Shown here piece by piece: positions 1-8,525 of a stretch of 64,000 bases of DNA; within the stretch, counting starts at the first letter, position 1; each line of letters opens with the position of its first letter. Made by a program: the position numbers and the translations under genes. Under the pieces are notes generated by a model that saw nothing but the letters and a program-made list of their open reading frames with translations, did no database searches and had not been told where the DNA came from. Source of the DNA: Paenibacillus silvestris (GTDB lineage: Bacteria > Bacillota > Bacilli > Paenibacillales > NBRC-103111). The DNA is taken from NCBI RefSeq assembly GCF_009882985.1, contig NZ_WTUZ01000022.1, positions 186,001-250,000 on the forward strand. The letters run 5' to 3'.

Positions 1-288
1 ATCGAACAGCGTTATGCCGAGAATTTGCAGATTGGGGATATTGCCAAAGAGGTCTATTTGTCATCCACCTATATGTGCTTGCTGTTCAAGCAGGAGACAG
101 GTGAGACGATTAATGAGTTTCTGACCAAGGTGAGAATTGAGAAAGCGAAGGAGCTGCTGAGTGATCCCCGCAATAAATTTTATGAGGTTTGTTTTCTGGT
201 AGGTTATTCGGACCCCAGTTATTTCAGCAAGTTGTTCAAGAAATACGTCGGACTTACGCCAAGCGCATACCGTGACCAGATGATATAA
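1..288 (+). CDS. AraC-family response regulator, C-terminal DNA-binding part (5' truncated by window edge)
   Basis: The reading frame is open from base 1 and ends at a TAA, so only the last 95 residues are visible. They form a typical AraC double helix-turn-helix: a first helix pair around NLQIGDIAKEVYLSS and the family signature FYEVCFLVGYSDPSYFSKLF followed by KKYVGLTPSAYR. The gene stops 15 bases before a YesM-type sensor kinase on the same strand. In Paenibacillus such pairs are two-component systems in which the AraC protein carries an N-terminal receiver domain; that receiver would lie outside the window. The likely target is the sugar ABC transporter beginning at 2294. Family assignment is firm; the receiver domain and the target are inference. 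Confidence 0.9.
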   Translation: MEQRYAENLQIGDIAKEVYLSSTYMCLLFKQETGETINEFLTKVRIEKAKELLSDPRNKFYEVCFLVGYSDPSYFSKLFKKYVGLTPSAYRDQMI

Positions 289-303
289 AGAGGGTGCCAA
301 TCG

Positions 304-2130
304 ATGAAACGGCTGCTTGTTAATGGTTGGAATTATGTGCTGCTGCTCGCAAACGGTGTGATGGCTGCAAAGTATTGGCTGCTAGGTTATGTGCTGTTTA
401 TCCTCATTCCTGCGGCTGTTTTGCTTGTCGTGCATACCCAGAGGTCCTCGCACATCTTAGAAGAGGAAGTAACGAACACGATGCTGCAAACGCTTAAGCA
501 AGCGAGCATCAACCTGGATTTTCAATTCGATTCGGTCCGAGATACATCCAATACCTTATTTATGAATCCGAAATTGGCGGAATATTTGAATCGGACAGCC
601 ACGATCGATCAGCAGCTGGAATCTCTGAAGGAGCTGCGCTTTTTGGTAGATAGTGCAGAGACGAATACCAATGTATTTCGGGTTCGTTTGTTCGTGAATG
701 GAGATCGCTTGTTTACGAGCGAGCGGATTAACTTTTTTACACAGGAAAGTCTAGAGAGCTGGCCTTGGTATGAAAAGGTGATGAATTCAGGGGGCGCTAT
801 CGTATGGTCGGGCGCATATTTGGAATCATTTATCGATAGCGGTCCGGCCTATATTTTCTCTGCTGCCCGTATGCTTAGAGATTTGCATGATTTCGATCAA
901 ATTTCCGGTGTACTGCTAATTGATGTAGCTGAGAAAACGATTACCGACATTTTGAATCAAATTAAGTTGACCAAAGAGGGCAATATTTATTTGATTGCGG
1001 ACGACGGCCAGATCATATCGCATAAAGATAAGTCGTTGCTGGGTCAAAAAATGATAGAAAGCGAGCCGATGACTTCGATTGCTCAGCATGATGAAGGCGT
1101 CGTTCGTCTGCTCGATGATAAAAATCCGCGTTTTGCCATCTATACGAAGGTGGCCTCTACAGGATGGAAGCTTGTTGCCGAAGTGCCGCAATCGGAGATC
1201 AGCTCGCGGGCTGTAGCTTTGAACCAGTTTTCTGGGGTAGCGACGATTTCGACGGTGACTATTTTGTTTCTTCTGCTTGTGTTTATCCTTCTGGCCATGA
1301 TCGTTCGCAACATGAATCGGCGCATTCAAACAGTCATCAGGACGATTAAACGAGGCGGCATTGAAAGTCTGGATGACCGTACATTTAACACTGGCGGCGA
1401 CTTTAAGCTGCTTGAAAATAGTGTGGATCACCTCATCCACAGAGTCCATGGTTTGATGGAGGAGACCTATCAATCCAAAGTGCAGGAGCGGGAAGCACAG
1501 CTTCGCGCCTTACAAGCGCAGATTAATCCGCATTTCTTGTACAACACACTGGATACGATTAATTGGATCGCCATTGGTCATAATGCGCCAGAAATTTCGA
1601 ATATGATTAATGGTTTGGCCAAATATTTCAGGCTTAGTCTCAACAAAGGCAGAGACCTGGTCAGTGTGACCGATGAACTCAATTTGGCTAAAGTTTATTT
1701 GGAAATCCAGCAAAGCCGGTTCCCTAAGAGCTTTGATGTCCACTTCGACATCGATGATGGACTCGATGACTTGGAGATGCCCAAGCTGACACTGCAACCG
1801 ATTGTCGAGAATGCACTTCTGCATGGGATTCGCAAATCCAAGGGCAAGACTGGCACCATCCTCATCGGAGCGAAGAAAGAGGACGGAGTTCTGATACTTT
1901 CTGTTACGGACGATGGCATCGGCATGGATGAAGAGCTTGTGCAGAGCTTGCTGACGAAACCTCGTCCTTCGATGAAATCGGACGGTTCCGGAAGCTCGTA
2001 CGGACTGTACAACGTTAACGAAAGGATCAAACTGTTCGCTGGTGATCACTATGGGCTTGGCATTCACTCCACGCTGGGGGAGGGAACGACCGTCACGGTG
2101 CGCATCGCTTATAAAGAAGTCGCCTCTTAG
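304..2130 (+). CDS. YesM-type sensor histidine kinase
   Basis: A 608-residue membrane kinase. The N terminus has a transmembrane segment at about residues 22-45, then a roughly 250-residue extracellular sensing region of Cache type, a second membrane segment near 310-335 and a HAMP-like linker. The His_kinase motif with the phospho-acceptor is QINPHFLYNTLDTINW (about residue 405), and the ATPase domain carries IVENALLHG (N box) and DDGIGMD (G1 box). This architecture is that of the YesM/LytS class that pairs with AraC-type regulators. The start ATG has an AGAGGGTG ribosome site and follows the regulator by 15 bases, so the two are probably co-transcribed. It most likely senses an extracellular carbohydrate and controls the transporter at 2294-5780. 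The ligand cannot be read from sequence. Confidence 0.93.
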   Translation: MKRLLVNGWNYVLLLANGVMAAKYWLLGYVLFILIPAAVLLVVHTQRSSHILEEEVTNTMLQTLKQASINLDFQFDSVRDTSNTLFMNPKLAEYLNRTATIDQQLESLKELRFLVDSAETNTNVFRVRLFVNGDRLFTSERINFFTQESLESWPWYEKVMNSGGAIVWSGAYLESFIDSGPAYIFSAARMLRDLHDFDQISGVLLIDVAEKTITDILNQIKLTKEGNIYLIADDGQIISHKDKSLLGQKMIESEPMTSIAQHDEGVVRLLDDKNPRFAIYTKVASTGWKLVAEVPQSEISSRAVALNQFSGVATISTVTILFLLLVFILLAMIVRNMNRRIQTVIRTIKRGGIESLDDRTFNTGGDFKLLENSVDHLIHRVHGLMEETYQSKVQEREAQLRALQAQINPHFLYNTLDTINWIAIGHNAPEISNMINGLAKYFRLSLNKGRDLVSVTDELNLAKVYLEIQQSRFPKSFDVHFDIDDGLDDLEMPKLTLQPIVENALLHGIRKSKGKTGTILIGAKKEDGVLILSVTDDGIGMDEELVQSLLTKPRPSMKSDGSGSSYGLYNVNERIKLFAGDHYGLGIHSTLGEGTTVTVRIAYKEVAS

Positions 2131-2143
2131 GGGCGGCTTTTTT
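2117..2143 (+). terminator. Rho-independent terminator after the sensor kinase
   Basis: An AAGTCGCC arm pairs with GGCGGCTT around a short loop that contains the kinase stop codon, and runs straight into a T tract. It separates the two-component pair from the transporter operon, so the latter needs its own promoter. Confidence 0.75.
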
Positions 2144-2256
2144 AGGTGGGCGGCGAGGTGTAACCGCTCTGGGTCTCCCACTACATTTCCTCAAAAACCA
2201 TAAGATTGCACCAGAAACAGAAATATTACCATCTACATTTCATTTGTGCCCACCGA

Positions 2257-2277
2257 TATAATTGTTCTATAAGAACA
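2257..2277 (+). promoter_or_regulatory. Promoter -10 element and adjoining perfect palindrome before the sugar transporter operon
   Basis: A consensus TATAAT lies at 2257-2262, with only a poor -35 hexamer upstream (TACATT at 2234), as expected for a promoter that needs an AraC-type activator. It is followed at once by TGTTCT-ATA-AGAACA (2263-2277), a perfect 6-3-6 palindrome that would sit at or near the transcription start, just before the ribosome site GGAGGTGA. The -10 call is fairly secure; the palindrome as an operator is inference. Confidence 0.55.
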
Positions 2278-2293
2278 CGGAGGTGAGCCATTC

Positions 2294-3259
2294 ATGCGTA
2301 CAACACGAGCAGAGATAGAGCTGCAAACAGCTCACGCCAAGCCAATAACCAAAGGTAGTGGCCGTTTGAAGCTGATCCTGAGCAATTATGATATGTATTT
2401 GCTACTTGTGCCCGGACTGATCTTTTTGTTGCTGTTCAAATATGCGCCGATGTACGGCATTGTAATTGCCTTTCAGGACTTCAACATCTTCGACGGGTTT
2501 ACCGGGAGTAAATGGGTAGGGCTCGATCAATTCGAGAAGCTGATTCATTCGGAAGAGTTTTATCAGGTTTTCATCAACACGCTGCTGATCAGCTTGTACA
2601 AGATTGTGCTGCTTTTCCCAATACCGATCATCATCGCGCTTTTCCTAAATGAGGTACGCAAAGTCTTTTTCAAAAAGACGATTCAGACCATTATTTTCCT
2701 CCCGCATTTCTTATCATGGGTCATCATCTCGGGGTTGTTCATTAACATTCTGTCCCCAACAGGCGGTCTGGTGAACAATGTGATTCAGTGGTTCGGGGGC
2801 GAGCCGATATCCTTTTTCCTGGACAACCAGTTTTTCCGAAGTGTCGTTGTATTTACAGCAGGTTGGAAGGAGTCTGGATGGAACGCCATCATCTTCATCG
2901 CAGCAATCGCAGGAATTGAGCAAGAGCAGTATGAAGCAGCTTCTATTGATGGTGCGGGCCGTATCCGACAAATGCTTTACATTACGCTGCCTGGCATTGT
3001 GCCAACCATCATTTTGATCTTGATTTTACGCTTGGGGTACTTGCTTGAGGCGGGTACGGAGCAAATTTTGACCATGTACAATTCGGTTGTTTATTCATCT
3101 GGCGATGTCATCGGCACTTTCGTGTACCGGCAAGGTCTCGGCCAGCAGGACTATAGCTTTAGTACAGCGGTCGGCCTGTTCAACTCCGTTGTTGGGTTCA
3201 TCCTGATCGTAGCCGGCAACGAACTGAGCAAAAAGCTAATCAAGCGCAGCATCTGGTAG
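2294..3259 (+). CDS. LplB-type carbohydrate ABC transporter permease
   Basis: A 321-residue integral membrane permease of the MalF-like LplB/YtcP import class. Hydrophobic segments begin with the stretch around YDMYLLLVPGLIFLLLFKY, and the cytoplasmic ATPase-docking EAA loop reads EQYEAASIDGAGR, followed by the usual LPGI. The motif YAPMYGIVIAFQDFN near residue 60 is characteristic of this subgroup. The ATG has a strong GGAGGTGA ribosome site. It is the first gene of a three-gene unit with a second permease and a binding lipoprotein. No ATPase gene is present, which is normal for the family because a shared MsmX-type ATPase usually powers it. Confidence 0.94.
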   Translation: MRTTRAEIELQTAHAKPITKGSGRLKLILSNYDMYLLLVPGLIFLLLFKYAPMYGIVIAFQDFNIFDGFTGSKWVGLDQFEKLIHSEEFYQVFINTLLISLYKIVLLFPIPIIIALFLNEVRKVFFKKTIQTIIFLPHFLSWVIISGLFINILSPTGGLVNNVIQWFGGEPISFFLDNQFFRSVVVFTAGWKESGWNAIIFIAAIAGIEQEQYEAASIDGAGRIRQMLYITLPGIVPTIILILILRLGYLLEAGTEQILTMYNSVVYSSGDVIGTFVYRQGLGQQDYSFSTAVGLFNSVVGFILIVAGNELSKKLIKRSIW

Positions 3260-3274
3260 GAGGCGTAAACAAAC

Positions 3275-4150
3275 ATGCACAAGAAAACGATTGGCGATTG
3301 GTCGCTGGATTTCTTCATTTATCTCGTATTACTACTATGCGGATCAGCTACTTTGCTGCCGTTGGCTAATATTTTATCCAAAGCCATAAGTGATGAATCA
3401 GCCGTAGTTTCCGGCAAAGTAGGTATTATTCCCATTGGCTTTCAGCTCGATACGATGAAATATGTCGTGTCCTCCAGCCAGTTTCTACATTCGATTGGGA
3501 TTTCACTGCTGATTACGATTGTGGGTACCTTTCTGGCGATTCTGATCACAGCTTTAACAGCCTATCCATTGTCTAAAAGGCACCTGCCAGGCATTTCCTT
3601 CATTATGCTGCTGTTCATTTTCACGATGATGTTCAATGGTGGTATCATACCGAACTACTTGCTGATGAAGCAGCTTCATCTGATTAATAGCCTTTGGTCC
3701 ATCATGCTGCCGGCCCTGATCAGTGTCTTTAACATGCTGGTGATCAAAAGTTATTATGAATCTTTGCCAGAAGCTTTAGAAGAGTCGGCCAAAATGGACG
3801 GAGCCCGCAACTTCACGATTCTTTTCAGAATCATTATTCCGCTCAGTGTTCCTGTTATCGCAACGATCGCACTTTTCTATGCCGTATATTTCTGGAATGA
3901 TTATTTCCATCCGATGCTCTACATCAACGACGCAGGTTTGAAGCCCCTGCAGCTGTACTTGCGCGATATTGTGATGGATGCGGACAGCTCTAATGCCGTG
4001 AACAAAAGCGTAGACGACATGATGAACGTTTCACCGGAAGGCATTCGTGCGGCAACGGTTATCGCTTCCATTATTCCGATGCTGCTCGTGTATCCTTATT
4101 TGCAAAAGCATTTTGTCAAAGGCGTTCTGATCGGCTCTGTCAAAGGGTGA
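3275..4150 (+). CDS. YtcP/LplC-type carbohydrate ABC transporter permease
   Basis: A 291-residue permease of the MalG-like class, starting 15 bases after the LplB-type gene with an AGGAGG ribosome site. It has about six transmembrane segments, and its EAA loop is seen as LPEALEESAKMDGARNF. The C terminus HFVKGVLIGSVKG is the usual end of this family. Together with the preceding permease it should form the membrane channel of a sugar or oligosaccharide importer. The substrate is unknown; lipo-oligosaccharide or polysaccharide fragments are the usual suggestion for Lpl-type systems. Confidence 0.94.
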   Translation: MHKKTIGDWSLDFFIYLVLLLCGSATLLPLANILSKAISDESAVVSGKVGIIPIGFQLDTMKYVVSSSQFLHSIGISLLITIVGTFLAILITALTAYPLSKRHLPGISFIMLLFIFTMMFNGGIIPNYLLMKQLHLINSLWSIMLPALISVFNMLVIKSYYESLPEALEESAKMDGARNFTILFRIIIPLSVPVIATIALFYAVYFWNDYFHPMLYINDAGLKPLQLYLRDIVMDADSSNAVNKSVDDMMNVSPEGIRAATVIASIIPMLLVYPYLQKHFVKGVLIGSVKG

Positions 4151-4226
4151 AAGAGCATTAATGCCCATGATGCTAGCGTCAAGGGTTTAATGATATAGTA
4201 TATACAATTACTAGGGAGGTTTGCAC

Positions 4227-5780
4227 ATGTTAAAAAGATACAATAAAGTCATGCTTTTAACGCTCGCAGCAAGCTTATCGGTTACTTCACTTGTCGCTTG
4301 TTCTTCCAAAAGCAATACGCCAGCAGGCAGCAACACAGCTCCGGCAAGTGCAGCGCCAGCAGCAACGACAGCTGGACCAAAGCCAGAATTGAAATCGCTT
4401 CAAATTTGGCAGAAGGACGACTATAACACGTACCCGGTTGCGAAATTCCTAGAAGAGAAAACAGGCTACAAAGTGCAATATGATATGCTCCCTCAGGATA
4501 AAGCGGCAGACAAGCTAAACATTCTCATTGCTTCCGGCGAACCTTATGATGCTGTTACAACAGGAGGAACGACAGATTTCAAGGCATTATTTGCCGATTA
4601 TGCGAAAAAAGGCGCGTTGACAGACCTGGGACCTCTCATTGATAAATTCGGACCGAACATTAAAGCATCCGTTGATCCAGCCGTGCTGGAAGCCGCTAAA
4701 GTAGACGGTAAATTATATGCGATTCCAACCAAAACGATTTCGTTCGCAGGTGAGAGCTTGTATGTGAGACAGGACTGGCTCGACAAAGTAGGCATGAAAG
4801 CCCCGACAACATTGGATGAGTTGGTTGCTGTTTTGAAAGCGTTTAAAGAGAAAGATCCCGGAGGAAACGGCGATAAAAACATACCATTAACGATTAAAAG
4901 TGAGGCAATGTTCATTAATAACATCGCTGGTGCTTTCGGTATGCCGCTTTTCTGGAACGATGTGAACGGCAAGCTGACGCCACGCGTTCTGGACCCTGCT
5001 TTCAAAGATTATGTGACATTTGCGAGTGATCTTTTCAAACAAGGGCTGCTTGATAAGGAGTTTGCTGCTAACAAAGATGCTACGGCCAAAGAGAAATTTA
5101 CAAGCGGTAGAGCGGGAATGATCATGATACACTGGGCTGATGTTCCTGTGATTAACGATGCTCTTGTGAAAAATAATCCTAACGCGAAAGCGAATTATAT
5201 CCCTGCGCTGAAAGGCAAAGACGGAAAAGTCGGTTTGAGCGCTGCGACAGGTTTTGACCGCATTACCTTCATTCCTAAAGCGTCTAAACATGCGGAAGAT
5301 GCTATCAAATGGATGAATGCGAAGCTGGAGCCTGCAACATTTAAAGAAATGGCGATTGGCCAAGAAGGTAAGCATTACACATTCAAAGACGGCGCTTATA
5401 CGCCAATTCAACCGATTTTTACGGATGAGCGCAACCAAGCGAACAATTTCTTGATGGGTACTGATGATAAAAACTATCCAACTTACTGGCAGGCACGTGT
5501 TCGTAAAGATATGCGTTTATTCGATGCTTGGAACTTCATGAACACGATTGAACCAGAGAGTACAAGAATCAAAGATCCATTAGGCCTTGCTCCGTACTTG
5601 CCTGAGTTCTCGAAAAATTTCCAACAATTGAACACGATGGTGGGAGACTACACGACGAAGCTGATTTTCGGGGCGGAGCCTATTAGCGGAATTGAGGCTT
5701 TCCAAGCGAAATTCAAATCGTCCGGCGGAGATGCCAGCTACAAAGAAGTCAATGATTGGTATGCGACGGCCAAAAAATAA
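4227..5780 (+). CDS. LplA-type extracellular solute-binding lipoprotein
   Basis: A 517-residue sugar-binding protein. The ATG at 4227 is chosen over an in-frame TTG six bases upstream because GGGAGGT lies six bases before the ATG. The signal peptide ends in a lipobox (SLVACSS), so the mature protein is probably a lipoprotein anchored on the outer membrane face. A low-complexity Ser/Ala/Thr/Pro linker follows (about residues 25-55), then a family 1 type binding fold with motifs such as LQIWQKDDYNTYPVAKFLEE and PLGLAPYLPEF. It is the third gene of the importer. A strong hairpin follows the stop codon. Confidence 0.94.
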   Translation: MLKRYNKVMLLTLAASLSVTSLVACSSKSNTPAGSNTAPASAAPAATTAGPKPELKSLQIWQKDDYNTYPVAKFLEEKTGYKVQYDMLPQDKAADKLNILIASGEPYDAVTTGGTTDFKALFADYAKKGALTDLGPLIDKFGPNIKASVDPAVLEAAKVDGKLYAIPTKTISFAGESLYVRQDWLDKVGMKAPTTLDELVAVLKAFKEKDPGGNGDKNIPLTIKSEAMFINNIAGAFGMPLFWNDVNGKLTPRVLDPAFKDYVTFASDLFKQGLLDKEFAANKDATAKEKFTSGRAGMIMIHWADVPVINDALVKNNPNAKANYIPALKGKDGKVGLSAATGFDRITFIPKASKHAEDAIKWMNAKLEPATFKEMAIGQEGKHYTFKDGAYTPIQPIFTDERNQANNFLMGTDDKNYPTYWQARVRKDMRLFDAWNFMNTIEPESTRIKDPLGLAPYLPEFSKNFQQLNTMVGDYTTKLIFGAEPISGIEAFQAKFKSSGGDASYKEVNDWYATAKK

Positions 5781-5794
5781 ACAAAGCTGAGCCC

Positions 5795-5841
5795 AGAAGA
5801 GAACGTGCCCTGCATTCACTTGCTGCATGTTCTCTTCTTTT
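5795..5841 (+). terminator. Rho-independent terminator after the binding protein
   Basis: AGAAGAGAAC at 5795-5804 pairs perfectly with GTTCTCTTCT at 5829-5838, followed by a T-rich run. It ends the importer operon. Any start for the next gene upstream of about 5841 would lie inside this hairpin. Confidence 0.8.
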
Positions 5842-5864
5842 ATGCGGATCATGGAGGAAGCCAA

Positions 5865-6488
5865 ATGAAATTCAAGAATCAGCCCAAATGGCAGGGAAAA
5901 AGCTGGTGCACGCTAGGGGACAGCATATCTGCTGCAGGTGGTTATCAACCATTGGTAGGTGCAGCGTTAGGGTTTTCCGCCATTCTGAATGAAGGCAAAA
6001 GCGGATGCCCGCTCACAGCGGGAGGAGACCGCGATTACGGGGCGACCGTGCATGTCGGCAGGCAGATGGAGCCCGTGTACGATTGTGTGACCATCTTTGC
6101 GGGAACGAATGATTTTCGGCTGGATAAACCGATTGGAAGCAAGGAAGAGCGGGATATTCATACATTTTATGGAGCATATGTTACCTTGGTGGAGGATATT
6201 CTAAGCAAAAATCCGGCTTGCCGCCTTAATTTGTGGACACCGCTGCAAAGGGATAAAGACGGTTTCGACATTGATTCTGTGAATGTGAAGGGCCATCGCT
6301 TGGCAGACTATGTCGAGGTTATTCAGGCGATTGGCGTCGAGTACGCGCTTCCTGTGCTGAACTTGTACGCGGAGAGTGGCTTCAATCGCTTCACGCTGGG
6401 CTTTCTGAGCAGTGATCGGCTGCATCCGAATCAAGAGGGATTTAAACGAATTGCCGCTATGGCGATTCCTTTTCTTGAGCGTATTTAG
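5865..6488 (+). CDS. SGNH/GDSL-family hydrolase
   Basis: A 207-residue SGNH hydrolase without a signal peptide. Block I is TLGDSISAAGGYQP (nucleophile Ser in GDS), block III is GTNDF, and block V is SSDRLHPN, supplying the Asp and His. An earlier in-frame ATG at 5805 would begin inside the terminator, whereas the ATG at 5865 has GGAGGAAG five bases upstream, so 5865 is used. Members hydrolyse esters, for example acetyl groups on carbohydrates, which fits the sugar-importer neighbourhood. The actual substrate is unknown, and cytoplasmic action on imported acetylated sugars is an inference. Confidence 0.88.
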   Translation: MKFKNQPKWQGKSWCTLGDSISAAGGYQPLVGAALGFSAILNEGKSGCPLTAGGDRDYGATVHVGRQMEPVYDCVTIFAGTNDFRLDKPIGSKEERDIHTFYGAYVTLVEDILSKNPACRLNLWTPLQRDKDGFDIDSVNVKGHRLADYVEVIQAIGVEYALPVLNLYAESGFNRFTLGFLSSDRLHPNQEGFKRIAAMAIPFLERI

Positions 6489-6519
6489 CGCTGGCTGGTA
6501 TGAGCGCTGGAGACAATAG

Positions 6520-6555
6520 AAGTGCCTGAGGGATTGTTTCCTCAGGCACTTTTTG
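6520..6555 (+). terminator. Rho-independent terminator after the SGNH hydrolase
   Basis: AAGTGCCTGAG at 6520-6530 pairs perfectly with CTCAGGCACTT at 6541-6551, followed by a short T run. Confidence 0.85.
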
Positions 6556-6746
6556 GGTGGACGCCGTGGTGCCCGTAGAAATGGGGATCTGGCTGGAAAC
6601 CGCGTAACTGTTTAGCGGTGAATACTTGCACTTAACGCCGATTCCTCCTGCTATTTTCCACAAATGTACCACTTTTCGCCAAGTAGCTGGATTTTCTCCC
6701 GCTAATCTCGCCGTATCGGGCGGATTTCGTCCTACCACCCACGATT

Positions 6747-6816
6747 AGCTGGAGCAACTACCGTTATTCCGTTCCCTGCTACCGAGCAGAGTGGATTAAC
6801 GGTATTTTTTCCAGCT
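6747..6816. repeat. Imperfect inverted repeat in the 6556-6887 gene-free stretch
   Basis: Two 20-base arms, 6747-6766 and 6797-6816, are reverse complements with three mismatches (AGCTGGAG...CCGTTA against TAACGGTA...CCAGCT). Nearby, the strings ACTTGCACTTAACGCCGATT (about 6625) and ACTCGCACTTAATGCCGAAT (about 6850) are near-identical, so the 330-base gap is built of degenerate repeated pieces. No coding sequence is visible. Such elements recur in Paenibacillus intergenic regions; their function is unknown. Confidence 0.5.
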
Positions 6817-6887
6817 ATTTCAGCCGCTGAGGCGCATAAGTGAATTACTCGCACTTAATGCCGAATAGGTGAGCCCAATCCCGGCCC

Positions 6888-8345
6888 CTATTTATAAGCG
6901 TCAAACGTCCGCTTGACGAGAAGGATCGCCTGCTCGCGCGTCGTGCTCCCAAGCGGGTCAATGCGCCCTCCGCCAACGCCATTCATGATGGCGTGGTTGA
7001 CGGCGAACCGGACCGCATCAAGCGCCCACGGCGCGATGAAGTCGCTGTCGGCAAGGCCGCCGAAGCTGCTGATGTTCAGCGTGGCGGCAGGCTTCGCCGC
7101 CTTCACAGCACGCATCAGCATGACGCACAGCTCTTGCCGTGAAATGCTCGCGTCCGGCGAGAAGCTGGTCGCGGATACGCCCGTGACAATGCCCAGCTGG
7201 AACGCCTTCAGCACGTCGACGTTCACCGTATCCGTGAATGGATTCGGCGAAGCCGCAGCTGCTGGTTTGCTGCTGAGCGCTTCGTAAAGCTTCACGGCGA
7301 TGCCGGCGAACTGCTCCCGAGTGATCGGCTGCTGATAGTTGCCAAGCACCGACGGTGTCGTGAGCGATGCAGCAATGGCCAGCTTGAGATCAGCTTTGGC
7401 CCAGTCGCTTGAGCCTTTGACTGCCTCTTCGAGTAAGGCCTCAATGCTCGGCTGACCGGCATCTCCTTGCGTGCCGCCTTTGATGATCGGCCCGAGTCCA
7501 TCGGGGATCTTCACGCCTACGGCGGGCTTAAGATCGATGACGGGAACCTTGGTAATCACTTTGTTTTTACCAACGAGAACAGGGATTTGAACGACAGGAT
7601 TAATTTTATCTACAATAACTAGACCGTCACGAGGGGCTTTGTTCCAAATGAAGACCGTCTCCACCCCAGGTATGACATTGTCCGGCAGCGTATACTGATC
7701 AATAACCGGCGTTACGGTATAGGCATATAACGTATTCTTATTTTTATTCGTCGCTTTATCGACGGTTGCCAGGGGCCCGAAATCACCTGCTCTATTTTGC
7801 ACATTAAAATATTTGGTGCCATCCGGACCATCGCGTTTGATCACGTAGGAAGATTCCATGTTGGAGTTATCGTTCCAGGTAAGTGTCACCGAGCCGTCAT
7901 CATTGGCGGAAGCTTGGAAATCGCTGGTTTCCCCCGGCTGCATGACCTTGAAAGGCCCTTCAGTCCGCTCCAAATAAGTGTCAGAGCCCAGGATGGGGAC
8001 ATAATGCACCTTAACGCGAATCGTCACTGAGGTGATGGAAGGATCGATCGGTAGGTGGAATGAAGCGCTAACCGGCATGGTTTTCAGCTCCAATACATTA
8101 TGCCAGTTAATATTGTCGGTCGAATAAAACATTTCGAAGGAAGCTACATTGGTTCCTATGGCTCTGTCATCACTAAAGGATACTGGGACGTCTGCGCCAG
8201 CGATTAAATAAGGATCATTGCCCCCAATGAAGAAATATTGCATTTGGACCTGCGCATGAGCGCGCGGAGTTGGCAGTACGAAACAGAAAGCCAAAATAAA
8301 GACGGTCAATAAGGAAATCATCTTTTGCTTAAGACGCATAGACAT
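6888..8345 (-). CDS. Secreted protein with fibronectin-III-like and three S-layer homology domains
   Basis: A 485-residue exported protein. A signal peptide (hydrophobic core LLTVFILAFCFVLP, then ...RAHAQ) is followed by a beta-rich region, a fibronectin type III-like module near residues 140-230 (FQASANDDGSVTLTW), a Pro/Val/Lys linker, and three C-terminal SLH repeats from about residue 310 (ITREQFAGIAVKLYEAL, FSPDASISRQELCVMLMRA, IDPLGSTTREQAILLVKR). SLH repeats bind pyruvylated secondary wall polymer, so the protein should sit on the cell surface. GGAGGAGA precedes the chosen ATG. Base composition changes sharply: the SLH-coding half (6888 to about 7540) is much richer in G+C than the rest. 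The role beyond surface display is unknown. Confidence 0.9.
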   Translation of the reverse strand: MSMRLKQKMISLLTVFILAFCFVLPTPRAHAQVQMQYFFIGGNDPYLIAGADVPVSFSDDRAIGTNVASFEMFYSTDNINWHNVLELKTMPVSASFHLPIDPSITSVTIRVKVHYVPILGSDTYLERTEGPFKVMQPGETSDFQASANDDGSVTLTWNDNSNMESSYVIKRDGPDGTKYFNVQNRAGDFGPLATVDKATNKNKNTLYAYTVTPVIDQYTLPDNVIPGVETVFIWNKAPRDGLVIVDKINPVVQIPVLVGKNKVITKVPVIDLKPAVGVKIPDGLGPIIKGGTQGDAGQPSIEALLEEAVKGSSDWAKADLKLAIAASLTTPSVLGNYQQPITREQFAGIAVKLYEALSSKPAAAASPNPFTDTVNVDVLKAFQLGIVTGVSATSFSPDASISRQELCVMLMRAVKAAKPAATLNISSFGGLADSDFIAPWALDAVRFAVNHAIMNGVGGGRIDPLGSTTREQAILLVKRTFDAYK

Positions 8346-8476
8346 GTGCTCTCCTCCACTAATTGTTCATTATTTTCTAGCTTTATATGCGATATGAACA
8401 GATGTTTCTCTCTTGCCTCCGTGTACTAACGATATATCAATAGGAAGATTGGCACTACTATCCTATGGTATATTTT

Positions 8477-8487
8477 GGTATGATACC
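8477..8487. promoter_or_regulatory. Small palindrome upstream of the NTPase-LuxR gene
   Basis: GGTAT-G-ATACC at 8477-8487 is a perfect palindrome, and a related GGTATAT lies at about 8467, in the 180-base gap between the divergent SLH and LuxR genes. It is a candidate operator only; no -35/-10 pair was fixed with confidence. Confidence 0.3.
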
Positions 8488-8525
8488 TTCGTATAAAAAT
8501 CCTAACGTCAAATGGGTGGATAGCG

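Noticed and set aside
916..1473. 185-codon minus-strand frame opposite the YesM-type kinase
   Set aside because: Shadow frame without ribosome site; the kinase domains on the plus strand explain the codon pattern.
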